A stretch of 64,000 nucleotides of DNA from Aestuariivirga litoralis. GTDB taxonomy: Bacteria; Pseudomonadota; Alphaproteobacteria; Rhizobiales; Aestuariivirgaceae. The position numbers were made by a program, and so were the translations under genes. Below are positions 55,354-63,558 of the stretch, in pieces. Numbering within the stretch: the first letter of the stretch is position 1; each line of letters begins with the position of its first letter. The notes under the pieces were generated by a model that searched no databases, was not told the origin of the DNA, and saw only the letters and a program-made list of their open reading frames with translations. The DNA is taken from NCBI RefSeq assembly GCF_015714715.1, contig NZ_WAHS01000001.1, positions 1,922,001 through 1,986,000 of the forward strand, written 5' to 3'.

Positions 55354-57038
55354 TGGATAATCCACGCCACAACAGCCGCGACGTTTTTCCTCCCACCGGC
55401 ACGGAGATCACAGCCAAGAGCTGGCTCACCGAAGCGCCGATGCGCATGCTGATGAACAATCTGCATCCCGATGTGGCGGAGAATCCGCATGAGCTCGTCG
55501 TCTATGGTGGCATCGGGCGCGCGGCGCGCACCTGGAAGGATTTCGATCTCATCGTCTCGTCGCTGAAATCGCTGGAGGCTGATGAAACGCTGATCGTGCA
55601 ATCGGGCCGCCCGGTTGCGGTGATCAAGACCCATGCCGATGCACCGCGCGTGCTGATTGCCAATTCCAATCTGGTGCCGAAATGGGCCACCTGGGATCAT
55701 TTCAACGAGCTCGATAAGAAGGGCCTGATGATGTACGGCCAGATGACGGCCGGTTCGTGGATCTATATCGGCACGCAGGGCATCGTGCAGGGTACCTATG
55801 AAACTTTCGCCGAAGCTGGCCGCCAGCATTACAATGGCAGCTTGAAGGGCAAATGGATTTTGACCGGGGGCCTCGGTGGCATGGGCGGTGCGCAGCCTCT
55901 TGCTGCGGTGATGGCGGGGGCGTGCTGCCTCGCGGTTGAATGTGATGAGACGCGCATCGATTTCCGTCTACGCACGCGTTACGTCGATGCGAAAGCCAAG
56001 ACGCTGGATGAAGCGCTGGCGATGATCGATGAGTGGACCAAGGCTGGCGAAGCCAAGTCCGTTGGTCTTGTCGGTAATGCGGCCGACGTGTTCCCCGAAA
56101 TTTACAAGCGCATGAAAGCCGGTGGCATGCGGCCTGATATCGTCACTGATCAAACATCCGCACATGATCCGCTGCATGGCTATCTGCCGCTGGGCTGGAA
56201 TGTGGGCGAATGGCGCGCCAAGCAGGAGAGCGATCCGAAGGCCGTCGAAAAAGCTGCGCGCGATTCGATGAAGAAACACGTCGCTGCCATGGTGGATTTC
56301 TGGAATGCCGGCGTGCCGACGCTCGACTATGGTAACAATATCCGCCAAGTGGCGAAGGACGAAGGCCTCGAAAACGCCTTCGCGTTTCCTGGCTTTGTGC
56401 CCGCCTATATTCGCCCATTATTCTGCCGTGGGATCGGCCCGTTCCGGTGGTGCGCGCTGTCGGGCGATCCGGAAGACATCTACAAGACCGATGCGGCGAT
56501 GAAGAAGCTGTTCCCGGACAATGCGCATCTGCATCGCTGGCTCGACATGGCGCGCGAACGCATTGCCTTCCAGGGTCTGCCCGCGCGCATCTGCTGGATC
56601 GGCCTTGGTGATCGGCATCGCGCTGGCCTGATGTTCAATGAGATGGTGAAGAGCGGCGAGTTGAAGGCACCCGTCGTGATCGGGCGTGACCATCTGGATT
56701 CAGGCTCGGTTGCCTCGCCCAACCGCGAGACCGAAGCGATGAAGGATGGTTCGGATGCGGTCTCCGATTGGCCGCTACTCAATGCGCTGATCAACACCGC
56801 CAGCGGAGCCACCTGGGTGTCGCTGCATCATGGCGGCGGCGTGGGCATGGGTTATTCTCAGCATTCCGGCGTGGTCATCTGCGCCGACGGCACACCGGAA
56901 GCCGCCAAGCGTTTGGGCCGCGTGTTGTGGAACGATCCCGCGTCGGGTGTGTGGCGGCACGCGGATGCCGGCTATGACATCGCGATCGAGAGTGCCAAGA
57001 AACACGGGCTGCGATTGCCCGCGATCCTCGGCAACTAA
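55350..57038 (+). CDS. hutU: urocanate hydratase
   Basis: This 562-residue NAD-dependent enzyme hydrates urocanate to imidazolonepropionate. It has the NAD-binding loop [11 protein letters not shown] and the catalytic Cys in [11 protein letters not shown]. It is the last gene of hutIHGU and overlaps hutG by 4 bases. Confidence 0.96.
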   Translation: MMDNPRHNSRDVFPPTGTEITAKSWLTEAPMRMLMNNLHPDVAENPHELVVYGGIGRAARTWKDFDLIVSSLKSLEADETLIVQSGRPVAVIKTHADAPRVLIANSNLVPKWATWDHFNELDKKGLMMYGQMTAGSWIYIGTQGIVQGTYETFAEAGRQHYNGSLKGKWILTGGLGGMGGAQPLAAVMAGACCLAVECDETRIDFRLRTRYVDAKAKTLDEALAMIDEWTKAGEAKSVGLVGNAADVFPEIYKRMKAGGMRPDIVTDQTSAHDPLHGYLPLGWNVGEWRAKQESDPKAVEKAARDSMKKHVAAMVDFWNAGVPTLDYGNNIRQVAKDEGLENAFAFPGFVPAYIRPLFCRGIGPFRWCALSGDPEDIYKTDAAMKKLFPDNAHLHRWLDMARERIAFQGLPARICWIGLGDRHRAGLMFNEMVKSGELKAPVVIGRDHLDSGSVASPNRETEAMKDGSDAVSDWPLLNALINTASGATWVSLHHGGGVGMGYSQHSGVVICADGTPEAAKRLGRVLWNDPASGVWRHADAGYDIAIESAKKHGLRLPAILGN

Positions 57039-58060
57039 GTCACCTCCACCGGCTTGCTGCGGAAGCGTTTCACCGTTTCCGGCAGCGCCTTGCGGCACAC
57101 GACAGGCGGCAGGCCTTTGAGGATCAGCTCCGCATCGGCCACCGCTTGCCTGCCGATATCGAACAGCGCGCTCGGCATGCCGCCGGTGCGATGGGCGGAG
57201 AGCAGCAGGCCCTCCACCTTGCGCACCGGATCATCCTTGGCCACGGGTTCCTCCGGGAACACATCGGTCGCGGCGCGGAATTTTCCAGCGGCGACCATTT
57301 CCACGAAGACCGGGAAATCCACCACAGCAGCGCGGCTCATCAGCAGGAAGATGGCATCAGGGCGGATCAGCGACAGCTTGGCGCGGTCGAGGAAGCCCTG
57401 GTTCTCGGAGGTCACGCCGGCGAAGACCAGAATGATGCGACTCTCGCTGAGCACCTGTTCCAACGATGCCGACTTCACACCCACGCGCTGCAGCACATAA
57501 TCCGGCACCCAGGGATCATAGACGCTAATCTCACAATGAAACGGCTGCACCAGCTTGTGAAAGCTGCGCGCCAGATCGCCGTAACCAATCATGCCCAGCT
57601 TCTGGCCACTGATGCTGAAGCTGCCATGATTGCCATCAAGCCCATAGCCCTCTGTGCCGCGGCGGAAATCACGGTCGGCCTTGGTGATGCCGCGGGCCAG
57701 ATCAATCGCCATGCCCAACGCGCTTTCTGCCACCACATCGGCAAAAGCCGAGCCAGGGGTGAGCACATGGATGCCATTGCTGAAGCAATAATCATAATCA
57801 ATCGCATCGGTAAAATTGGTTTCCACATCGATGATGGCGCGCAGCTTTTTGGCTTTCTCCAATCGCACGCGCGGCAGTTTGGTCTGCCCCATGATGAGCA
57901 CCACGTCGGGTAGATATTTCTCCACCATGTCATCGGGCATGCGGCCCTGATCATGCGTCACCACTTCGCCCAGGCTTTCCAGCTTGGCGCGGACGGCAGG
58001 TTCAAAGATCGACTCGAGCGGGCGGGGACTTGAATCAACTAATATCAGCGGGCGGGACAA
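57035..58060 (-). CDS. D-isomer-specific 2-hydroxyacid dehydrogenase family protein
   Basis: This 341-residue protein has the NAD-binding motif [10 protein letters not shown] near residue 155 in place of the usual GxGxxG, the F-A-G-V-T-S-E-N-Q segment and the catalytic His in S-A-H-R-T-G-G. Similar proteins are annotated as phosphoglycerate- or hydroxypyruvate-reductase-like. The substrate is unknown. Its stop overlaps the hutU stop by 4 bases. Confidence 0.87.
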   Translation of the reverse strand: MSRPLILVDSSPRPLESIFEPAVRAKLESLGEVVTHDQGRMPDDMVEKYLPDVVLIMGQTKLPRVRLEKAKKLRAIIDVETNFTDAIDYDYCFSNGIHVLTPGSAFADVVAESALGMAIDLARGITKADRDFRRGTEGYGLDGNHGSFSISGQKLGMIGYGDLARSFHKLVQPFHCEISVYDPWVPDYVLQRVGVKSASLEQVLSESRIILVFAGVTSENQGFLDRAKLSLIRPDAIFLLMSRAAVVDFPVFVEMVAAGKFRAATDVFPEEPVAKDDPVRKVEGLLLSAHRTGGMPSALFDIGRQAVADAELILKGLPPVVCRKALPETVKRFRSKPVEVT

Positions 58061-58100
58061 GGTGGCTTCCTTTCGTTTCCGGCAGGATGGCGCGCCATAG

Positions 58101-58784
58101 TCAGAAAAGCAATTTCTCTGCCTGCTTCACCTTGGATAATTTATCCGCCAGGCGCGTGGGCTCCGGCAGGCGGTGGCGCAGCAGGCAGCGCTGCGTAATC
58201 TCCAGCGCCGTTGCCATCGAGACGCGGTGGCCGGGCGAGATAAACAATGGGTTCACATTGTCACGGCTGCGCAGCACTACACCGATCTGTTCATTGCCCG
58301 CCATCAGCGGGCTGCTATCGCCCTTCGCGGGGCCCGGCATTTCAAAGCTGCCGGTCAGGCGCGATTTGCCAACGCCAATCGCCGGGTGATCGAGGATCAC
58401 ACCCAGATGCGCAGCAATGCCCATGCGGCGCGGATGCGCGATGCCCTGCCCATCCACCATCAGCAGATCAGGCAGGCTTTTCAATTCGGCCAGTGCTGCA
58501 AGAATGGCTGGAATTTCACGGAAGGCCAGCAGGCCGGGAATATAGGGAAAATCCTCTGGCACAAAAGCCTGCACCTGTTCGATGGGCTTCAGATCATCCA
58601 CAGTCATGGTGACAATAGAGGCATGCGCCAAACCGCGCTGCACATCATAGCCCACATCAATTCCAGCAATCAGATTGGGCGCGCTGAAATCATCACCCAC
58701 TCTCAGCTTCGCACGCAGCTCGCGCTGAATCTGATGCGCCTCGGCCGCGTTCGCAGGCGTCAGGAATTCCGGCAATGACAACAT
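58101..58784 (-). CDS. nfi: endonuclease V
   Basis: This 227-residue repair nuclease cuts next to deoxyinosine. Conserved acidic residues are seen in A-G-I-D-V-G-Y and D-G-Q-G-I-A-H-P-R-R-M-G, with F-R-E and H-L-G-V motifs. I chose the ATG with a GAGG site about 8 bases upstream; an upstream GTG would add seven residues. Confidence 0.92.
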   Translation of the reverse strand: MLSLPEFLTPANAAEAHQIQRELRAKLRVGDDFSAPNLIAGIDVGYDVQRGLAHASIVTMTVDDLKPIEQVQAFVPEDFPYIPGLLAFREIPAILAALAELKSLPDLLMVDGQGIAHPRRMGIAAHLGVILDHPAIGVGKSRLTGSFEMPGPAKGDSSPLMAGNEQIGVVLRSRDNVNPLFISPGHRVSMATALEITQRCLLRHRLPEPTRLADKLSKVKQAEKLLF

Positions 58785-58829
58785 CAACTCGGCCTCATGC
58801 CACACTTAATGCAGCATGGGCCGGTTTGT

Positions 58830-59840
58830 TCAAGGCCCCTTGCAGACAGGCAATGGCCCTGCTGGCTTGACAGGATTGTCCGCTTCATATTGCGCGATGA
58901 TCGGCCCCAGCACACTGTTGGACCAGAATTTCGGCGCGCCGATCTGCTTCAAACAGGCAGCGTTCCAATAGGCACCAGCTTCCTTCTTGTTCACCGCCTC
59001 GATATCTTTGGACTCCGGATAAATATAAAGCGTGGCCGGATCGCCCTTCAGCTTCGGGATAATCTCGCGCGCATCAGAAGGCGTCCAGCTGGTGCAGCCA
59101 TTGCTGCGCCCGCCGGAATAATCGATCAGCTTGCCGAAGGGCACCATGCCATCCTTGTCGGCAAAATGGCTGTCTGGCATTTTGCGCATGCAGACGGCAC
59201 GCAGCAAGGCAGATGGATGCCCGCCGATTTCGCGCTTGCGTGAAAGGGCCGCTTCACCTTCGCCGTCAAACTGGATGAAGGTGCGCTGGAAAGCGGTGAG
59301 CTGCTTGAGCGAAGACCGGTAGTAGCCCTTGAACGATGTCTTGGTCTCGCGGGTGATATAGCTGCCGCCCATGGTGAGGTTGGAATCCAGCGCATTGCCG
59401 AAGTTCTTCACGCAAGAGCGGCCGTTGGAAAAATTCTTTACACCTTTCAGATTGCGCCCGCTGCCATGGCCCACGGCCAGCGCGCGAAAGGTCTGTGCTG
59501 CTTCGCAGATCACATAGAAGCGATGGCCGCCGCCCATGTCAGCTGCCTTGGTGGCGTCCATGGCGAAATAGCAGGGGTTCTTCACAGTGCCATCGGCCTT
59601 CTTCTTCAGATAGAGCGCACGGGCACGTTCCAAAACCACAGGTGCGATCTGGCCGTCACCGGTGCCGACATTGGCTTGCAACCAGGCGGGGGTTTGGGCT
59701 TCAACTGCCATAGAGGGCCGCGGGGTTGAAAGAACAAGCAATGCGGCAAGTGCAATAGCAATGCGAATGTAAGCAGGTCTGAAAAACACCGAATATGATC
59801 CACTCGATTTTTGGAGTTTCACCCCTAGCTTAAAAAACAC
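58830..59840 (-). CDS. murein L,D-transpeptidase catalytic-domain protein
   Basis: This 336-residue exported protein has an N-terminal hydrophobic segment (about 26-41) and a catalytic domain with H-G-S-G-R-N and R-S-N-G-C-T-S-W, where the Cys is the expected nucleophile. Unlike common YkuD proteins it belongs to the larger secreted L,D-transpeptidase group. It would act on peptidoglycan in the periplasm. The first ATG is used; a later start near the hydrophobic segment is possible. Confidence 0.87.
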   Translation of the reverse strand: MFFKLGVKLQKSSGSYSVFFRPAYIRIAIALAALLVLSTPRPSMAVEAQTPAWLQANVGTGDGQIAPVVLERARALYLKKKADGTVKNPCYFAMDATKAADMGGGHRFYVICEAAQTFRALAVGHGSGRNLKGVKNFSNGRSCVKNFGNALDSNLTMGGSYITRETKTSFKGYYRSSLKQLTAFQRTFIQFDGEGEAALSRKREIGGHPSALLRAVCMRKMPDSHFADKDGMVPFGKLIDYSGGRSNGCTSWTPSDAREIIPKLKGDPATLYIYPESKDIEAVNKKEAGAYWNAACLKQIGAPKFWSNSVLGPIIAQYEADNPVKPAGPLPVCKGP

Positions 59841-59912
59841 TCACCAAGCAATGTTTTCCATGTGCCACTTGCCAAGCTGGGATGACAAATGTGTAAATTC
59901 ACAACTATAACA

Positions 59913-59949
59913 AAAGGCCACCTGCGAGCGAGGCTCGCAGGTGGCCTTT
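59913..59949. terminator. perfect 17-bp hairpin, bidirectional terminator
   Basis: AAAGGCCACCTGCGAGC pairs without mismatch with its complement around the loop GAG. On the minus strand it ends in TTTTG and lies just after the small secreted-protein gene. It is the strongest intrinsic terminator in the window. Confidence 0.88.
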
Positions 59950-59967
59950 GTTGCTGAAAGACTCGAA

Positions 59968-60267
59968 TTACATGCCAGTAAACGCGCCGGCTTCACAAGC
60001 CGTGGTGAACTCTTCAATGGTCAATTTGCCTGGCGTCTTCGTGGTCATTTTGTTGGCCATCATCTTATCCATAAATGGCTTCGTTTCTGCGTCTGTCCAA
60101 GCTCCATTGCCAGAATGGGCTTTCTTTGCCATAGCTTCGCAATCTGCTTTGGCCATCGGAACAAGCGGTTGATCATCTGCACCTTTAGACGCATCATTTG
60201 ATGTTTGGGCAAATGCACAAGTCGCGGTGAGGGCTGTGATGGCCACAGCCATAATGATTTTCTTCAT
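59968..60267 (-). CDS. small secreted protein, hypothetical
   Basis: This 99-residue protein has a clear signal peptide (MKKIIMAVAITALTATCAFAQ, cut after A-F-A). The mature part has one internal Cys pair candidate (C-E-A-M and T-A-C-E-A) and an acidic/Met-rich segment M-D-K-M-M-A-N-K-M. The segment resembles a degenerate EF-hand-like protein, but I recognise no function. An upstream CGTCTCCTGGG region on the coding complement gives CAGGAG before the ATG. A strong terminator follows. Confidence 0.75.
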   Translation of the reverse strand: MKKIIMAVAITALTATCAFAQTSNDASKGADDQPLVPMAKADCEAMAKKAHSGNGAWTDAETKPFMDKMMANKMTTKTPGKLTIEEFTTACEAGAFTGM

Positions 60268-60473
60268 CGAACGTCTCCTGGGTTATTGTGCTTGCTGCAC
60301 TGATGACCCAATCCCTTCGGAGGACGTTTGTTCCGTCGCGAATTAATTTCACTTAATGCGGCGAAGGAACGGTTTTTTACCCAATCATGCAGTGGCTTTT
60401 GTCAGTACACGTCAGCCGACCGCACACAGGGTCCTGATGCAAGTGCAATTTATTCGCGAGTTGCGAGAGATAT

Positions 60474-60767
60474 CTATTTGAGTTCCAGGGCCACGGTTCC
60501 CGAAACCGGATCCGTCAACCCAAGTCCGTTGCCCATGTCTTCCAGCAGTGGGCGGAACTTGTCGAGCATGCTGATCATCTGTGGCCGTGCGCCGGCGATG
60601 CTCTCAAACTTGTCCCATTTGCCGACAAAGCAATAAGCGTCTGTGCCCGTATTGATGAGTGCCGCTTCGATCAGTCCCGCCATCGGCGGCGCATTGCGGT
60701 GGGCATCCAAAAAAGCCTCGCCCTTGCCAGGCTTCAGCTTGAAACGCACAATGTTATATGCCGTCAT
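60474..60767 (-). CDS. small ABM-like (dimeric alpha-beta barrel) protein
   Basis: This 97-residue protein begins Y-N-I-V-R-F-K-L-K-P-G-K-G-E-A-F and has a layout of two beta-alpha-beta units typical of antibiotic-biosynthesis-monooxygenase/stress-response barrel proteins. The ATG is preceded by GGGAGG. No catalytic residues can be assigned. The longer frame upstream runs through the tRNA-Ser gene and is not coding. Confidence 0.75.
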   Translation of the reverse strand: MTAYNIVRFKLKPGKGEAFLDAHRNAPPMAGLIEAALINTGTDAYCFVGKWDKFESIAGARPQMISMLDKFRPLLEDMGNGLGLTDPVSGTVALELK

Positions 60768-60864
60768 ATCAACCTCCCAAGAAGTATCGACACGACCCCC
60801 GACAGGTTGATTCATTACGCTTTGGTTATGAAGGGAGTCAACACGGTGGGCAGGGGAATGGAAA

Positions 60865-60954
60865 TGGCGGAGAGGGAGGGATTCGAACCCCCGGTACACT
60901 TGCGTGTACTTCGCATTTCGAGTGCGACGCGATCGACCACTCTGCCACCTCTCC
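60865..60954 (-). tRNA. tRNA-Ser(CGA)
   Basis: On the minus strand the 90-base tRNA has acceptor arms GGAGAGG/CCTCTCC, D-loop AGAGTGGTCGA, anticodon CGA (complement of 60918-60920), a long variable arm GTACACG-CAAGTGTAC and the T-loop GGTTCGAATCC, ending in an encoded CCA. The long variable arm is diagnostic of class II serine tRNA. Confidence 0.95.
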
Positions 60955-61161
60955 GCAGGGCCTGGCTTTAGAAGCAAGGTTGGTCGTGGGGCGGTCAATA
61001 GCCAAGGTAAGGCCCAATGCCAAGGGGTTTTCGCGGGGGGCGGGAAAGTGCCGTCATCTGCCTGCCGGCGCCTTTTCCCATGCCTTGGGGCGCTGGGGCT
61101 AAAGCGGAATTGCGCCCGGTTGACACCTCACCGTAAGCTGCTAGAAACCCCGCCCGTGAGC

Positions 61162-61251
61162 ATGTTCCGCACCACACGCACCAAATCCGCAGCTGCCTCC
61201 AAGGCGGCTTGCACCTGCTCGCCCACCACCAAAACCAAAAAAACAATCTGA
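61162..61251 (+). CDS. Thr/Lys-rich leader peptide ORF upstream of asd
   Basis: This 29-codon ORF ends 104 bases before asd. It has 8 Thr and 5 Lys codons, and its last eight sense codons (61225-61248) read Thr-Thr-Lys-Thr-Lys-Lys-Thr-Ile. Thr, Lys and Ile are end products of the pathway that Asd feeds, the pattern of an attenuation leader. An in-frame GTG lies 2 codons upstream. The ribosome site is weak, so translation is not proven. Confidence 0.5.
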   Translation: MFRTTRTKSAAASKAACTCSPTTKTKKTI

Positions 61252-61270
61252 GCCCCTCCCCCGGTCATCA

Positions 61271-61330
61271 CACCCCACGGGGGTGAGGCCCAAGGTTCAA
61301 GCCCGGTGGCAGGCCAAACGGCCTTGGGGC
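61271..61330 (+). promoter_or_regulatory. overlapping inverted repeats in the asd leader
   Basis: Between the leader ORF and asd lie CACCCC/GGGGTG (61271-61276 with 61280-61285, approximate), CCCAAGG (61289-61295) pairing with CCTTGGG (61322-61328), and GGCC (61312-61315) pairing with GGCC (61320-61323). The last two share bases, so they exclude each other. No T-run follows, so a classical terminator is not evident. Confidence 0.35.
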
Positions 61331-61355
61331 GGGAAAACAAAAGGTTTGAAATTCC

Positions 61356-62393
61356 ATGGGTTATAAAATTGCTGTTGTCGGTGCCACGGGCAATGTAGGC
61401 CGCGAGATGCTCGCCATCCTGCATGAGCGTGAATTTCCGGTCGATGAGATCCACGCCATCGCCTCGCGCCGTTCGCTGGGCCAGGAAGTGTCCTTCGGCG
61501 ACAAGATACTGAAGTGCAAGGACCTGGAGCAGTTTGACTTCTCCAAGGTTGATATTGTGCTGATGTCGGCCGGCTCGGAAGTGTCCAAGGTCTGGTCGCC
61601 GAAGATCGGCGCGCTGGGCGTGCTGGTGATCGATAATTCGTCGTTCTGGCGTTATGACCAGAACGTGCCGCTGATCGTGCCGGAAGTGAACGCGCATGTG
61701 CTCGATGAGTACATGAAGCGCAACAATAAGATGAACATCATCGCCAATCCGAACTGCTCGACAGCGCAGCTCGTGGTGGCGCTGAAGCCGCTGCATGACG
61801 TGGCCAAGATCAAGCGCGTGGTGGTTTCTACCTATCAATCCGTGTCGGGTGCCGGCAAGGAAGGCATGGATGAACTGTGGACCCAGACCAAGGGCATCTT
61901 CGTGACGGATCATCCGACGCCGAAGAAGTTCCCCAAGCAGATCGCCTTCAACGTGATCCCGCATATCGATGTGTTCATGGATGACGGCTACACCAAGGAA
62001 GAATGGAAGATGGTGGTCGAGACCAAGAAGATCCTCGACCCGAAGATCAAGCTGACCGCTACTTGCGTGCGTGTGCCGGTTTTCGTGGGCCATTCGGAAT
62101 CGGTGAATATCGAGTTTGAATCCGAGATGACCGCCGATCAGGCGCGCGACATCCTGCGCGAAGCACCTGGCTGCATGGTGATCGACAAGCGCGAAGACGG
62201 CGGTTACATCACGCCGGTTGAAAGTGCTGGCGAATACGCCACCTTCATCAGCCGCATCCGCGAAGATGCGACGGTGGAGAATGGCCTTGCCCTCTGGGTT
62301 GTCTCCGACAATCTGCGCAAGGGTGCAGCTCTGAACGCCACGCAGATCGCAGAATCAATCATCAATCGCGGGCTGTTAAAGAAGGCCGCCTGA
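61356..62393 (+). CDS. asd: aspartate-semialdehyde dehydrogenase
   Basis: This 345-residue enzyme reduces aspartyl phosphate to aspartate semialdehyde, the branch point to Lys/diaminopimelate, Thr, Met and Ile. It has G-A-T-G-N-V-G-R-E near residue 8, the catalytic Cys134 in N-P-N-C-S-T-A-Q and S-G-A-G-K-E-G-M-D. An AAAGG lies about 11 bases upstream of the ATG. A Thr/Lys-rich leader ORF precedes it. Confidence 0.96.
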   Translation: MGYKIAVVGATGNVGREMLAILHEREFPVDEIHAIASRRSLGQEVSFGDKILKCKDLEQFDFSKVDIVLMSAGSEVSKVWSPKIGALGVLVIDNSSFWRYDQNVPLIVPEVNAHVLDEYMKRNNKMNIIANPNCSTAQLVVALKPLHDVAKIKRVVVSTYQSVSGAGKEGMDELWTQTKGIFVTDHPTPKKFPKQIAFNVIPHIDVFMDDGYTKEEWKMVVETKKILDPKIKLTATCVRVPVFVGHSESVNIEFESEMTADQARDILREAPGCMVIDKREDGGYITPVESAGEYATFISRIREDATVENGLALWVVSDNLRKGAALNATQIAESIINRGLLKKAA

Positions 62394-62487
62394 TCACCGC
62401 GTTTCAAAATTTGGCCGCCGGAGTGAAAGTTTCGGCGGCTTTTTGTCTGGTGTTGAACCAAAGCTGCGATTGCAACGTTTAGGTCCT

Positions 62488-62964
62488 ATGAACAAACAAG
62501 ATTGGATTGCACTGCTGGGTTTTGTTTTCATGTGCCTCGCAGTGGGTGGCATTTCCGGATATTTCACTGCGGCAGGCGTGGGCGAATGGTTCGACGGATT
62601 GCGCAAGCCGTTTTTCAACCCGCCTAAATGGGTGTTCGGGCCAGTCTGGACGCTGCTCTACTTGATGATGGGCGTTGCTGCATTCCTCGTATGGCGGCAG
62701 GTGGGTTTCTGGCACTTGGCCATCGGGCTGTTCTTCGTGCAGCTCGCGTTGAACTTCGCCTGGTCGTTTATTTTCTTTTCGGCGCACCGCATTGGCGTGG
62801 CTTTAACCGACATCATCCTTTTGTGGCTGGCAATTGTCGCTACTATCTTCGTGTTTGCGCCCCTCAGCGCGGCAGCGGCGTGGCTGTTGGCGCCCTATCT
62901 GCTGTGGGTCACTTTTGCCAGCCTGTTGAATGCCAGCATCTGGCGGCTGAACCCGGCGCAATAA
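62488..62964 (+). CDS. tspO: TspO/MBR family protein
   Basis: This 158-residue protein has five hydrophobic helices and the family's Trp-rich motifs: P-F-F-N-P-P-K-W-V-F-G-P-V-W-T-L-L-Y and L-N-F-A-W-S. TspO binds porphyrins and cholesterol-like ligands and in Rhodobacter tunes photosynthesis genes. I chose the second ATG, which begins directly before the first helix. Confidence 0.9.
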   Translation: MNKQDWIALLGFVFMCLAVGGISGYFTAAGVGEWFDGLRKPFFNPPKWVFGPVWTLLYLMMGVAAFLVWRQVGFWHLAIGLFFVQLALNFAWSFIFFSAHRIGVALTDIILLWLAIVATIFVFAPLSAAAAWLLAPYLLWVTFASLLNASIWRLNPAQ

Positions 62965-62966
62965 AA

Positions 62967-62993
62967 ACGCTGGAACGGAGACCGTTCCAGCGT
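62967..62993. terminator. 12-bp hairpin terminator between tspO and a small convergent gene
   Basis: ACGCTGGAACGG-AGA-CCGTTCCAGCGT is a perfect 12-base stem with a 3-base loop. On the minus strand it is followed by TTTTATT, so it is a good terminator for the small gene on that strand, and it also lies 2 bases past the tspO stop. Confidence 0.85.
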
Positions 62994-63012
62994 GTCAAAT
63001 TCTGAAATGTGA

Positions 63013-63183
63013 TTAGACGCCTTTGAGCAGGCAGCCGCCGGCCAGAATGACAAAGGCAATGGTCATCACCCAAAACGACGGTACGGGGATCATTGCCAGC
63101 ACGCCGAAGAACATCAGCAGGGCCAGGATGGCCACGACCAATGCAATGATGAAGACGATTTGGGTTGGTGCGCTTAATTTCAT
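63013..63183 (-). CDS. small two-helix membrane protein, hypothetical
   Basis: This 56-residue protein has two hydrophobic helices (about 8-31 and 37-51) joined by I-P-V-P-S-F-W and ends C-L-L-K-G-V. The ATG is preceded by GAGGG 7 bases upstream and a perfect terminator hairpin follows the stop, which together make a real gene likely. I recognise no family. Confidence 0.7.
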   Translation of the reverse strand: MKLSAPTQIVFIIALVVAILALLMFFGVLAMIPVPSFWVMTIAFVILAGGCLLKGV

Positions 63184-63375
63184 TTTTGTTCCCTCTTGAT
63201 TCGCGAAACCGAGATTAACACGGCTTTCTCAGCCCAACAGTCGATTGGGAACATTCGATCTACCGCTGCGGGGTGTAAAGTTATCCACAACTTATGAATA
63301 CATATCAACAGAATTACAATCTTAAGAAACTTTGGATTTATTCAAAACTGGCAAAAGCGGGCCGATCCTGGAGGC

Positions 63376-63393
63376 GTATCAACTCAATGATAC
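63376..63393. promoter_or_regulatory. inverted repeat upstream of the precursor peptide gene
   Basis: GTATCA-N6-TGATAC lies 19-36 bases upstream of the peptide ATG, just before the AAGAGG ribosome site. It may be an operator or a 5'UTR hairpin. The arms are short. Confidence 0.35.
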
Positions 63394-63411
63394 CTAACAA
63401 GAGGTCCTAAA

Positions 63412-63498
63412 ATGAAGAAGCTCTCGCTCAATATCGCCAAGTCTGACGTCCGCAAGGCCGGCATTGTTAACGTGTCGCTGCAGTATCGCAACAGCTAA
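63412..63498 (+). CDS. short peptide ORF, probable RiPP precursor
   Basis: This 28-residue peptide starts M-K-K-L-S-L-N-I and ends S-L-Q-Y-R-N-S. It has no Cys and no Thr; Ser are at 5, 11, 22 and 28, Asn at 7, 20 and 27, Tyr at 25, and an A16-G17 pair could mark leader cleavage. A strong AAGAGG ribosome site is 7 bases upstream. It is followed after 60 bases by a SagB-like modification enzyme gene and a strong hairpin, the layout of RiPP precursor genes. I do not recognise the peptide class. Confidence 0.6.
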   Translation: MKKLSLNIAKSDVRKAGIVNVSLQYRNS

Positions 63499-63507
63499 GC
63501 TGTTCCT

Positions 63508-63533
63508 GGGTCGGCAGTCCGGACTGCCGGCCC
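63508..63533. terminator. strong hairpin between precursor peptide and SagB-like gene
   Basis: CGGCAGTCCGGACTGCCG (63512-63529) is a perfect palindrome, extended by a T-G wobble and GGG/CCC pairs on both sides. There is no T-run. In RiPP operons such stems after the precursor keep enzyme expression below precursor expression, or stabilise the precursor mRNA. Confidence 0.65.
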
Positions 63534-63558
63534 ACTCCTGCCCCCTGGAGTCCCTCCC

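Noticed and set aside
60310-60350. GGAAC motifs resembling the -35 of alphaproteobacterial EcfG promoters
   Set aside because: No CGTT-type -10 element lies at the needed 16-17 base spacing on either strand.
60328-60636. 102-codon plus-strand ORF opposite the ABM-like gene
   Set aside because: Overlaps the better supported minus-strand gene and has no ribosome site or recognisable domain.
60768-60998. N-terminal extension of the ABM-like ORF through tRNA-Ser
   Set aside because: The extension is translated tRNA sequence; a good ribosome site precedes the inner ATG at 60767.
61128-62093. 321-codon open frame antisense to asd
   Set aside because: It is His/Arg/Leu-rich without motifs and mirrors a certain housekeeping gene, so it is a shadow frame.
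63281-63289. Perfect DnaA-box-like nonamer TTATCCACA
   Set aside because: A single box without a cluster, AT-rich unwinding region or replication genes; chance occurrence is likely, so no origin is called.
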